Shown one piece after another: positions 8,078 to 16,788 of a stretch of DNA of 64,000 nucleotides (position 1 is its first letter; every line of letters begins with the position of its first letter). Source of the stretch: Streptomyces sp. NBC_00289 (lineage in GTDB: Bacteria > Actinomycetota > Actinomycetes > Streptomycetales > Streptomycetaceae). The notes below the pieces were generated by a model. It did no database searches, was not told the origin of the DNA, and saw only the letters and a program-made list of their open reading frames with translations. Made by a program: the position numbers and the translations under genes. The stretch is from the NCBI RefSeq assembly GCF_041435115.1, contig NZ_CP108046.1, positions 3,968,001-4,032,000 of the forward strand. Reading direction: 5' to 3'.

Positions 8078-8986
8078 TCAGCTGTCGGCCGTCGTGGCGT
8101 ACTCCCCGGCCATGCACTCCACCGTCCGGTCGATGAACAGCCGCATCTCACGACTGAGGCGCCGACCGCGCCGCCAGGCGAGCTGGGTGAACACCTCGAA
8201 CGGCGGGTCCCAGGCCAGCTCGCTGAGCGAACCCGCGGCGATGTCGTCGGCCACGGTCATGGTGGGCAGCAGGCTCACGCCCAGCCCGACCGTGAGGCCC
8301 CGCTTGATGGACTCGATGTTGCCGAACTCCAGGAACGGCACCGGCTCGCCCGTCCCGTCGTTCAGCTCGGCCTCGAACAGCTCCCGGTAGGCGCAGCCGG
8401 CCTCCGGGGCCAGTACCTGCACCTCGCGCAGCTGCTCCAGGGTGACCTTCTCCTCGCCGGCCAGCGGATGACCGGGCGAGGCCACCAGGACCAGCGGCTC
8501 CCGCCCCAGCACCTCGCTCTCCACACCCGAGTGCCGGGTCTCGGCCTCCATGAGGAAGCCCATGTCGAAGGTGCCCTGGCGCAGCGAGTGCAGGGTCTCG
8601 GCGCAGAGACTGGGCCGCAGCACCAGGTGCACCAGCGGGTAGCGGTGGAGGAAGAGCTCCAGCACCGGCGGCATCCGGTAGGAGGTGACGCTCTCCATGG
8701 TGCCGATGGTGAGGACGCCCGAGGGGTCTCCCTCGCCGAGCGCGACACCGCGGGCCTCGCCGGCGAGTGACATCATCTGCTCGGCGTAGGGCAGCAGTCG
8801 CTGGCCGGCCGGGGTGAGCTGGATCTTACCCGTGAGCCGCTCGAAGAGCTCGACCCCGAGCGATGCCTCCAGCCCCTTGATCTGCGCTGTCACGCTGGAC
8901 TGCGCGTACTTGAGCTCGGTGGCGGCACGAGTGAAGCTGAGGAGTGTGGCGACCTTGTGGAAGGTCGTCAGCTGACGGATGTCCAA
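8078..8986 (-). CDS. LysR-family transcriptional regulator
   Basis: N-terminal winged helix-turn-helix (LDIRQLTTFHKVATLLSFTR, then AATELKYAQSSVTAQIKGLE) followed by a LysR substrate-binding domain. The canonical N-terminus of the family begins within two residues of the TTG at 8986, which has GGAG at a proper distance (CTTGGAGTCACC then TTG). An in-frame ATG at 9040 would add 18 residues and lacks such a site, so the TTG is preferred. Located upstream of, and in the same direction as, the mutase operon, with a 268-nt gap that must hold the operon promoter. It is the most likely pathway activator (inference). LysR proteins usually respond to a pathway metabolite. Confidence 0.88.
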   Translation of the reverse strand: MDIRQLTTFHKVATLLSFTRAATELKYAQSSVTAQIKGLEASLGVELFERLTGKIQLTPAGQRLLPYAEQMMSLAGEARGVALGEGDPSGVLTIGTMESVTSYRMPPVLELFLHRYPLVHLVLRPSLCAETLHSLRQGTFDMGFLMEAETRHSGVESEVLGREPLVLVASPGHPLAGEEKVTLEQLREVQVLAPEAGCAYRELFEAELNDGTGEPVPFLEFGNIESIKRGLTVGLGVSLLPTMTVADDIAAGSLSELAWDPPFEVFTQLAWRRGRRLSREMRLFIDRTVECMAGEYATTADS

Positions 8987-9059
8987 GGTGACTCCAAGGC
9001 TGGTTCGGTGGAGGATGACCGGCGAAGGCGACTCACCCACGTACGGCCCGGCCGCGGCT

Positions 9060-9233
9060 TCACGGTGTGACCACGGTCGGTCCCTGGTTGTCCGCGACGG
9101 TCACGGTGTGGGGGGTGCTCCCGTCAGCGGTCACCGACGTCTCCGCCGCCAGTCCCAGACCCAGCCCCAGGGTCAGGGCCGCGGCGGCGATGAACCCGGT
9201 GATTTCCTTGAACCCGCTCGGCTTGCTCCGCAT
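9060..9233 (-). CDS. Small hydrophobic secreted or membrane peptide (57 aa)
   Basis: A short gene with a very strong ribosome-binding site (GGGGGAG, then CACAGA, then ATG). The peptide begins MRSKPSGFKEITGF, has one hydrophobic stretch of about 18 residues (IAAAALTLGLGLGLAAE), and ends in a polar tail of about 25 residues (TVTVADNQGPTVVTP). This could be a signal peptide with a tiny mature product or a single-pass membrane peptide. It lies between the LysR gene (same strand, 73 nt downstream) and the divergent SARP gene. I do not recognise a family. The ribosome-binding site and GC-rich third codon positions make it a real gene candidate. Confidence 0.65.
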   Translation of the reverse strand: MRSKPSGFKEITGFIAAAALTLGLGLGLAAETSVTADGSTPHTVTVADNQGPTVVTP

Positions 9234-9606
9234 TCTGTGCTCCCCCTTGAGTCGGTGAGGTTCTCGCTCGGCTGCACCGATACTCGAGTCGCCCCTTCCC
9301 GAACCGGTCCCCTCTCGATACCGCCCCCGTTACCGCCGTTCCCGCCGGCACGGGAACGAGGTATTCCGGGGGCTCGGCGTCGCCACGCCCCCGACTCCGG
9401 GAAGCGGTTCCCGGCTTTCCAGACTCCTCAGGCCCGCCTGGCCCCCGTTCCGACATGCCCGAAACTCTCTGTCCCTGCCCGGGAACTGAGGGTGCCAGCC
9501 CACGGACGACCGCCTATGATCTCGCAAGGGTGTTCAGCTGCCGACAGGGGTCCGGCATGAGCCGGTGACGCGGTCCGACGACCGCAGAGACCGGCAAGGG
9601 GGGCAT
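9234..9606. other. Divergent intergenic region between small peptide gene and SARP gene
   Basis: About 370 nt with no convincing gene in either direction. It should hold divergent promoters for the peptide gene and the SARP regulator. The one clear structure is an inverted repeat at 9337-9358, CGTTCCCG and CGGGAACG separated by six bases, which could be a regulator operator. Confidence 0.5.
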
Positions 9607-12600
9607 GTGGAGAACGAGGAAGGCAAGCGGCCGCAGGCGATACGCTTCAACGTCCTTGGCCCACTGGAGGGTTGGTCCGGGTCCGCCAGGCTTCATCTCG
9701 GCGGTGCGGTGCAGGAACGCGTGCTGGCCACGCTGTTGCTGGAACCGAACAGACTTGTACCGGTCAGCCGCCTTGTTCAGGCCGTCTGGAGCGACGCGTC
9801 CCCGCCGACCGCCGCGCACCAGGTCCGCAAGGCCGTCGCCCACCTGCGCCGGCGCGTTCCCGGCGGGCACGGGCTGATCCTCACCGAGGGCCCCGGATAC
9901 CGCGTTTCGGTCGACGCCACCGGGCTCGACCTCCTCGAGTTCACCGGACACACCGCCACCGCGAGCCGTGCCGTCGCCGAGGGGCGCGCCGCCGACGCCG
10001 TCGCCGCGCTGCGCCACGCCCTCGCCCTCTGGCGCGACACCGTGCTGTCCGGCATGGACGGCCCGGTGATCGAGGCCGCCGCGACCGCGCTCAGCGAGCG
10101 GCACCTCGCCGCCGCCGAGCAGCTCCTGGAACTCCGCCTGGGCCTCGGGGAGGCCGCCGACCTCATCGCGGACCTCCGCCACCTGATCTCGCAGCACCCG
10201 CTGCGCGAGACCCTGCGCGGCCATCTGATGCTCGCCCTGTACCGCAGCGGCCGCCAGGCCGAGGCGCTGGAGGAGTACGGCAAGGTCCGCGAACTCCTCG
10301 CCGAGGAACTCGGCATAGACCCGGGCCGCACACTGACCCGCCTCTACGAGGGCATCCTGCGCGAGGCTCCCGAACTCGCGGCCCCCGAGCGGCCCGTGCC
10401 CCCGGTGGCCCCGGCCCCGCGGCCCGAGCCCGCCCGACTCCCCGAGCCCGCACCGGCACCCGCGTTCGCGCCGGATCCGCCCCCCGGTGCCGGCTCGCCC
10501 TCGCCGGCCTCACCGCCCGCCGCCTCGGCCGCCACCGCGCCGCCCGCTCCCTGCACCCTCCCCTACGATCTGTCCGACTTCACGGGCCGCCGCGAGGACC
10601 TCGCCGCCCTGCTTGCCTGCATCCACCGCAAGAACGATTCTGCTGTCGTATCGGGACATGCGGCGGGCGCGGCGCGTCCCCACGCGGCGGACACGCACCC
10701 GCAACGCACCACGATGGTCGCCATCGACGGCATGGGCGGCAGCGGCAAGACCTCTCTCGCCGTGCGCGCCGCCCGGCAGGTCGCCCACCTGTTCCCCGAC
10801 GGCCAACTCCACATAGACCTGCACGGATTCACCCCCGGCGAGCGCTCCGTCACCCCGGCATCCGCTCTCGACAGCCTGCTGCGCGCGGTCGGCACACCCG
10901 CCGATCGCATACCCGACGACGCCGAGGGCCGCGCCGCGCTCTGGCGGTCCACCCTCGCCGACCGCCGCGTACTGCTCCTCCTCGACAACGCGCACGACGC
11001 CGCCCAGATCATCCCCCTCCTCCCGCCCGCCGACGGGTGCCTGGTCATGGTCACGAGCCGGTCCCGCCTGTTCGACCTCGACGGCGCCGAATGGATCTCC
11101 ATCGGCCCCATGCCCCATGAGGACGGCGAACAGCTCCTCACCGAAATGCTCGGCACCGCCCGCGTCGCCGCGGAACCGGAGGCGACGGCCGAACTGGTCG
11201 AACTCTGCGGCCGGCTCCCCCTCGCCCTGCGCATCGTCGCCGCGCGTCTGCGCAACCGGCCCCGGTGGACCGTCCGGTACCTCGCCGACCGCCTGAACGA
11301 CGAGACCCGCCGGCTGGAGGAACTCAGCGTCGGCGAACGCAGCGTCGCCGCCACCCTGCGCCTGTCGTACCAGGCGATGGACGAGGAACACCGCGCCGCC
11401 TTCCGGATGCTGAGCCTGCACCCCGGCTCCGACTTCGACGCCCATTCCACGGCCGCCCTCCTCGGCCGGGACCCGCACGGCTCCGAGGCCATACTCGAGC
11501 GCCTCCTGGACGTCCATCTCCTCCAGCAGCCGGACATGGGTCTCTACCGATTCCACGACCTGGTACGGAACTTCGCCCAGAGCCAGCGCGGACCGGCCAC
11601 CGAACTCGACGACTCCGAGGCCGTCGAACGCCTCCTCGACTACTACCTGGCCGCCTCCGAGGAGGCCTGCCAACTCCTCTTCCCCGGCCGCAAACGCAGC
11701 GCCACCGGCATCCCCCCTTTACTCCGCGCCCTGCCTCCCCTCCCGGACCCGGAACGCGCCGCCCAGTGGTTCGACCGCGAGCACAGCAGCCTGCTCTTCG
11801 CCGTCACCCTGGCCGACCGCCACGGCCTCGACCGCCACACCGTCGCGCTCACCCGGAACATCGTCTTCCAGCTCAACGCGCGTGGACGGTTCGAGGACTT
11901 CCGGGATCTCAGCCAGATCGCGGTCGCCGCCGCCCGCCGCATCGAGGACCTCGCCCTGCTCGGCGTCAGCCTCTCCAACCTCGGCGTCGCCTGCTGGAAA
12001 CTCGGTCACTTCGACGAGGGCATCGAGGTCGTCGGCGAGGGCCGCGACATCGCCCGGCGTCTGGGCGACAAGCAGACCGAGGCCCACAGCGAGTCCACCA
12101 TCGGTCTGCTCCTGACCGTGCTCGGCCAGCACGCCGAGGCCGTGTCCCACCTGGAACGCGCCATCGCGCTGGAACGCGAACTGGGCATCCCCCAGGCCGA
12201 GGCCCAGACCCTCACCAACCTCAGCACCCTGCACGAACAGCAGGGCAGATACGAGGAGGCCGCCGAGGCCGCCCGCCAGGCCCTGGCGATCCACCACACC
12301 GTCGACGACCGCGACAACGAAGTCATGGCCCTCACCGACCTGGCCTTCGCCCACGTCGGCCTCGGCGAGTTCGAGGACGCCCACGACTGCCTGGAACGCG
12401 CTCGCGACCGCTGCGACGACTTCAGCCCGCCCGGCGACTTCGCCCTGGTCCTCGCGCTCTCCGCCGACGTCGACCAGTGCCTCGGCCGGTGCGCCGAGGT
12501 CGAGGCCAGGGCCGAACTCGCCCTCCGCCTGGCCGACGCGAGCGACAGCCCCACCCGCCAGGCCAAGGTCGAGAACCTCGTCGGCCGGCTCCACCTGCGC

Positions 12601-12894
12601 CGCGGCGAGTACGACCAGGCCCTCGCCCTGCACACCCATGCCGACAAACTGGCCTCGGCGATCTGCTACCGCGCCGAACAGGCCCGCGCCCTCACCGGCA
12701 TGGCCGCGGCCGCCGAAGCCCTGGGCGACCCGGCCGAGGCCGCCACCCACCGCACGGCCGCGGCCGCCCTCTTCACCTTCATGGGCACACCGCCGTATCC
12801 GAGCCCGACACCGCCGCGGACGCCTCCCCCGTTCCCGCACCAGGCGCGGTCGTCGGCCACGGCACCGGCCGAGACACCCCAGGGAATCGCCTGA
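9607..12894 (+). CDS. SARP-family regulator with BTAD, NTPase and TPR domains (AfsR-like)
   Basis: A 1,095-residue Streptomyces antibiotic regulatory protein of the large AfsR type. Domains in order: OmpR-type DNA-binding domain (roughly residues 10-85, FNVLGPLEGW onward), BTAD (about 95-250), a Pro/Ala-rich linker, a P-loop NB-ARC-like ATPase with GMGGSGKTSL near residue 380 and Walker-B-like RVLLLLDNAHD, then winged-helix and TPR-like repeats to the C-terminus. Such proteins activate secondary-metabolite genes and integrate kinase or nucleotide signals. I chose the GTG at 9607 because AAGGGGGG stands just upstream; an in-frame GTG at 9565 has no good site. It points away from the mutase operon, so control of that operon is possible but not shown. 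Confidence 0.92.
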   Translation: MENEEGKRPQAIRFNVLGPLEGWSGSARLHLGGAVQERVLATLLLEPNRLVPVSRLVQAVWSDASPPTAAHQVRKAVAHLRRRVPGGHGLILTEGPGYRVSVDATGLDLLEFTGHTATASRAVAEGRAADAVAALRHALALWRDTVLSGMDGPVIEAAATALSERHLAAAEQLLELRLGLGEAADLIADLRHLISQHPLRETLRGHLMLALYRSGRQAEALEEYGKVRELLAEELGIDPGRTLTRLYEGILREAPELAAPERPVPPVAPAPRPEPARLPEPAPAPAFAPDPPPGAGSPSPASPPAASAATAPPAPCTLPYDLSDFTGRREDLAALLACIHRKNDSAVVSGHAAGAARPHAADTHPQRTTMVAIDGMGGSGKTSLAVRAARQVAHLFPDGQLHIDLHGFTPGERSVTPASALDSLLRAVGTPADRIPDDAEGRAALWRSTLADRRVLLLLDNAHDAAQIIPLLPPADGCLVMVTSRSRLFDLDGAEWISIGPMPHEDGEQLLTEMLGTARVAAEPEATAELVELCGRLPLALRIVAARLRNRPRWTVRYLADRLNDETRRLEELSVGERSVAATLRLSYQAMDEEHRAAFRMLSLHPGSDFDAHSTAALLGRDPHGSEAILERLLDVHLLQQPDMGLYRFHDLVRNFAQSQRGPATELDDSEAVERLLDYYLAASEEACQLLFPGRKRSATGIPPLLRALPPLPDPERAAQWFDREHSSLLFAVTLADRHGLDRHTVALTRNIVFQLNARGRFEDFRDLSQIAVAAARRIEDLALLGVSLSNLGVACWKLGHFDEGIEVVGEGRDIARRLGDKQTEAHSESTIGLLLTVLGQHAEAVSHLERAIALERELGIPQAEAQTLTNLSTLHEQQGRYEEAAEAARQALAIHHTVDDRDNEVMALTDLAFAHVGLGEFEDAHDCLERARDRCDDFSPPGDFALVLALSADVDQCLGRCAEVEARAELALRLADASDSPTRQAKVENLVGRLHLRRGEYDQALALHTHADKLASAICYRAEQARALTGMAAAAEALGDPAEAATHRTAAAALFTFMGTPPYPSPTPPRTPPPFPHQARSSATAPAETPQGIA

Positions 12895-12966
12895 CACACA
12901 TACGGGGCGCGCTCGTCCACGCGGGTGCGCTCCACGCAGCGGTGGGGCCGGTCGACCACCACTCTC

Positions 12967-13001
12967 GGCGGATCGCCGGTTACCGAAACCGGTCATCCGC
13001 C
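12967..13001 (+). terminator. Hairpin terminator after the SARP gene
   Basis: Inverted repeat GGCGGAT-CG-CCGGT and ACCGGT-C-ATCCGCC around a short loop, 70 nt after the SARP stop and between it and the convergent toxin-antitoxin pair. No long T-run, so this is a probable rather than certain terminator. Confidence 0.5.
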
Positions 13002-13068
13002 AAATTCCGGTACCTCCACCGCCACTCACTGACCAACCGTCGAAAGGCAGAAAGGGGACCAGGAGAAA

Positions 13069-13482
13069 TCACACCGCCACGAGCCGGACCCTCTCGCCGC
13101 ACAGCTTGGCCATGTCGTCAATATCGGACGTCAGTATGACCACGGGGCGGTGCTGTCGCAGCGCGGCCTCGGCGAAGGCCGCATCGATCGCGTACTTGTG
13201 TCCGTGCAACCCGGCATTCATCAGCAACTTCGAGGCCGCCCTCGCCTCCTCGTCGCCGACTGGGACGACCCGCAGCCCGGAAAGCACCCAGTTCAGGCGG
13301 GACTTGTTCGTACGAGCGTGGACGGCTTCGATGATGGCGAGCGCACTGATCACGACCTCCATGCCGCGCGAGCGCGCCTCAGCGATCAAAGCCACCACCT
13401 GCTCGTCGTCGGCGAGCAGTTTCGAGAGTCCCTCGCTGTCGAGGACCAGCGTCCCCTCGTGACTCAACCTGCGGCGGGCCAC
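13069..13482 (-). CDS. PIN-domain toxin (VapC-like ribonuclease)
   Basis: A 137-residue PIN-domain protein. The acidic residues expected to bind Mg2+ are visible at LVLDSEGL (near residue 15), ALAIIEAVHA, KYAIDAAFAEAAL and ILTSDIDDMAKL. VapC-type toxins cut tRNA or rRNA and are neutralised by a DNA-binding antitoxin. The start overlaps the upstream antitoxin gene by 19 nt, the standard antitoxin-first arrangement. Located at the border between the accessory region and the core. Activity is inferred from family only. Confidence 0.85.
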   Translation of the reverse strand: MARRRLSHEGTLVLDSEGLSKLLADDEQVVALIAEARSRGMEVVISALAIIEAVHARTNKSRLNWVLSGLRVVPVGDEEARAASKLLMNAGLHGHKYAIDAAFAEAALRQHRPVVILTSDIDDMAKLCGERVRLVAV

Positions 13483-13748
13483 TCTGCCTCCTCGGCGAAC
13501 ACCTCGTCGAAGACCTGCCGCGCCCGCTGGCGAGCCGGCTCGGAAACCGGCCCCTTGCGGCTCTCGTAGTCCGCCAAGTACTCGTCCAGGACCTGCCCAC
13601 GCAGCTCACGCTCGACCGCCTCAGCGATGAACGCGGAGAACTCCCGCTTGCCCACCCGCGCCCGGATTGCCTCCGCGGTCCCCTCCGGCAGCGACAGGCT
13701 CACCCGCGTCGCCGGGCCTTCCCCGATGCTGTACGTCGTCTCACCCAT
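13464..13748 (-). CDS. Ribbon-helix-helix antitoxin (VapB/CopG-like)
   Basis: A 94-residue protein with an N-terminal ribbon-helix-helix pattern (TRVSLSLPEGTAEAIRARVGKREFS, read in two halves: strand TRVSLSLPEG, helices TAEAIRARV and FSAFIAEAVERELR). An acidic, helical C-terminal tail probably wraps the toxin (EYLADYESRKGP onward). Partner of the overlapping PIN toxin. Such antitoxins repress their own promoter, expected in the 13749-13800 region. Confidence 0.82.
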   Translation of the reverse strand: MGETTYSIGEGPATRVSLSLPEGTAEAIRARVGKREFSAFIAEAVERELRGQVLDEYLADYESRKGPVSEPARQRARQVFDEVFAEEAEWPAAG

Positions 13749-13877
13749 ACGTCGAGTGTGTCAAACGAGTAGGAAAAGCGCCACGGATCGAATCTGGACG
13801 GGCCCCGGAGTCGTGAAGAAGTCGTGGAATGGAGCCCCACCCGCCCGCCTGTCGCATCGGGAGATCGCTGCCCGAAC

Positions 13878-13986
13878 CCCAGCACGGGCGTTCTCATCCC
13901 CTCCCAGCACGATCCCAGCACGGAAGGGATGAGCAGGGGTGACGACAGATGACGAGGGGTCAGCTATCCCAGCACCATCCCAGCAC
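13878..13986. repeat. Five CCCAGCAC direct repeats, two helically phased pairs
   Basis: Copies start at 13878, 13903, 13914, 13968 and 13979. Pairs 13903/13914 and 13968/13979 read CCCAGCAC-gat-CCCAGCAC and CCCAGCAC-cat-CCCAGCAC, so sites recur on the same face of the helix. This pattern suits protein binding, for example integrase arm sites, excisionase sites, iterons or antitoxin operators. Which of these applies is not known. Confidence 0.75.
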
Positions 13987-13989
13987 GGG

Positions 13990-14026
13990 AAAAACTGAGG
14001 GCCCGACCCCGAAGAGTCGGACCCTC
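13990..14026 (-). terminator. Intrinsic terminator of ychF
   Basis: Stem GAGGGCCCGAC (13997-14007) and GTCGGACCCTC (14016-14026) with one mismatch, followed on the minus strand by TTTTT (13990-13994). It lies 50 nt after the ychF stop. Confidence 0.85.
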
Positions 14027-14074
14027 TCTGACCTGCATGTTTGCCAGATCGACGAAGTGGTGATACGTCACCCG

Positions 14075-15163
<1,089 letters not shown>

Positions 15164-15338
15164 GTTACGACTTCCCGGAGTGAGAGGGCTGGCGTGGGCG
15201 AACTGGGCGCCAGGGGCGATCCACCAGTCTACGGCGTGCCCGGCCCCGCCCGGGCGACCCGTCGAACGCATGGCCAAGCTCCGTCGCACGGCGTGTCCGG
15301 AGAGCGATTCCGCACATAAACCGACCTAGGTTGGACCA

Positions 15339-15863
15339 GTGGAGCAACACAGGACGCGACCCCCGCAGGACCGGCCGCCGCGCGGCACCCCGCCGCTGCC
15401 CCCGCAGGCGCAGCGCCGCCCGGCGGCCGCCCGACGGCCCTCTCCCGCACCGGCCGGGACGGTACGGCGGCTGCCGAACCCCCGGCTGACCGGGCTGGGC
15501 GGTGGTCTCTTCTGCGGGGCGCTGATGTTCGTGATCGGCTGCCTCGACGCGGCACTGTTCGGGGCGTCGCCGACCGTGTACGGGGTGCTGTTCCTGCCGG
15601 TGTGCGCGGTGACCGCCCTGTGGCTGCGCAAGGGTGATCTGCTGACGGCACCGGTCGTCGTGCCGCTCGCCTTCGCGCTGGGGCTGCTTCCCGTGGCCGA
15701 CAGCGCCGGGGGGCTCACGGGACGGCTGGTGGGGCTCTTCACGGCGCTCGCCACCCAGGCCGGATGGCTGTACGGCGGGACGCTCGTCGCCGGGGTCGTC
15801 GCGGTGGTGCGCAGGGCGCAGCTCGCGAACCGCCGCTCCCCACGCGGCCGTCCGCCCGCGTGA
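15339..15863 (+). CDS. DUF6542 membrane protein
   Basis: A 174-residue protein with a Pro/Arg-rich cytosolic N-terminus of about 45 residues, then four hydrophobic segments (LTGLGGGLFCGALMFVIG, YGVLFLPVCAVTALW, VVVPLAFALGLLPVA, ALATQAGWLYGGTLVAGVVA). This matches the small actinobacterial DUF6542 membrane family as I know it; function unknown. Divergent from ychF with 175 nt between them. Confidence 0.75.
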   Translation: MEQHRTRPPQDRPPRGTPPLPPQAQRRPAAARRPSPAPAGTVRRLPNPRLTGLGGGLFCGALMFVIGCLDAALFGASPTVYGVLFLPVCAVTALWLRKGDLLTAPVVVPLAFALGLLPVADSAGGLTGRLVGLFTALATQAGWLYGGTLVAGVVAVVRRAQLANRRSPRGRPPA

Positions 15864-15900
15864 CCCCCGCGCCTCCTCCCGGTCACCCGGCCCGAAGGCC

Positions 15901-15960
15901 CTGGTGCCGTCGGCCAGGGTTCGCCCGCGACGGGGCGAACCCTGGTTGACGCGGCACCAG
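15901..15960. terminator. Long nested inverted repeat 1 (convergent terminator candidate)
   Basis: Sixty bases that fold on themselves. Outer arms are CTGGTGCCG and CGGCACCAG. Inner arms are CCAGGGTTCGCCC (15914-15926) and GGGCGAACCCTGG (15933-15945) around a six-base loop, with small internal loops between. It sits between two converging genes. Confidence 0.75.
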
Positions 15961-16014
15961 TGCCGCGGCAGGCAACGTTCGCGCGACGGGGCGAACGTTG
16001 CCTGTTGCGGCACT
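15959..16014. terminator. Long nested inverted repeat 2, related to repeat 1, at the ppgK stop
   Basis: Outer arms AGTGCCGC and GCGGCACT, inner arms CAGGCAACGTTCGC (15969-15982) and GCGAACGTTGCCTG (15991-16004) with a GCGACGGG loop. The right arm overlaps the ppgK stop codon. The loop and flanks repeat those of the neighbouring palindrome, so the two seem to share an origin. Confidence 0.75.
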
Positions 16015-16759
16015 AGTGCTCGTGCGCCGCGTGCATGGCCGCTCCGACGATCCCGGCGTTGTTCTGCAGCTGCGCCGGGACGATCTCCGCCTTGATGCCC
16101 TCGATGAAGTGCAGGAACTTCTCGGACTTACGGCTGACGCCGCCGCCGATGATGAACAGCTCGGGCGAGAACAGCATCTCCACATGGGCGAGGTACTTCT
16201 GGACGCGGTGGGCCCAGTGCTCCCACGTCAGTTCGGCGTCGTCCTTGGCCTTGCTGGAGGCGCGCTTCTCCGCGTCGTGGCCGTGCAGTTCGAGGTGGCC
16301 CAGCTCGGTGTTGGGGACGAGCGTGCCGTCGATGAACAGGGCGCTGCCGATGCCGGTGCCGAAGGTGAGCAGGATCACCGTGCCGCGGCGGCCCCGGCCC
16401 GCGCCGAAGTTCATCTCGGCGACACCGGCCGCGTCCGCGTCGTTGACGACCGTCACCGGGAGGCCGCCCAGGCGGTCGCGGAACAACGCGCCCGCGTCGG
16501 TGTCGATCCAGCTCTTGTCGACATTGGCCGCCGTACGGATCGTGGCTCCGCCGGTGACCACGCCCGGGAACGTGAGCCCGACCGGCCCGGTCCAGCCGAA
16601 GTGCTCGACGACCTGCCGCACGCCGTCGGCCACGCCGTCGGGTGTGGCCGGGTGCGGAGTGAGCACTTTGCAGCGCTCCTCCGCGAGATCGCCCCTGTCC
16701 AGGTCCACCGGGGCGCCCTTGATCCCGGATCCACCGATGTCCACGCCGAAGATCTGCAT
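16013..16759 (-). CDS. ppgK: Polyphosphate glucokinase (ROK family)
   Basis: Phosphorylates glucose with polyphosphate or ATP. This 248-residue ROK-family protein starts [16 protein letters not shown], the phosphate-binding loop. It has the sugar and catalytic region [15 protein letters not shown], the GTGIGSALF glycine motif and [13 protein letters not shown]. Length and the [11 protein letters not shown] segment fit actinobacterial PPGK. In streptomycetes glucose kinases also tie into carbon repression. Transcribed away from ispH's end, 29 nt downstream of it. Confidence 0.93.
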   Translation of the reverse strand: MQIFGVDIGGSGIKGAPVDLDRGDLAEERCKVLTPHPATPDGVADGVRQVVEHFGWTGPVGLTFPGVVTGGATIRTAANVDKSWIDTDAGALFRDRLGGLPVTVVNDADAAGVAEMNFGAGRGRRGTVILLTFGTGIGSALFIDGTLVPNTELGHLELHGHDAEKRASSKAKDDAELTWEHWAHRVQKYLAHVEMLFSPELFIIGGGVSRKSEKFLHFIEGIKAEIVPAQLQNNAGIVGAAMHAAHEH

Positions 16760-16788
16760 GGCTCTACGTTACGACGGACGACGGACAG

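Larger units (their letters stand above)
13749..14074. other. Gap with CCCAGCAC direct repeats between toxin-antitoxin pair and ychF
   Basis: About 325 nt without a gene. It holds the toxin-antitoxin promoter side, five direct copies of CCCAGCAC (13878, 13903, 13914, 13968, 13979) and the ychF terminator at 13990-14026. The repeats form two pairs with exactly 11-bp spacing. Confidence 0.7.

Noticed and set aside
8078..8992. Long open frames on both strands across every real gene
   Set aside because: At this GC content antisense and out-of-frame stretches stay open by chance. I kept the frame with family motifs, coupled starts and ribosome-binding sites.
13749..14074. tRNA gene as an integration site near the direct repeats
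   Set aside because: No cloverleaf-compatible sequence was found in the gap.
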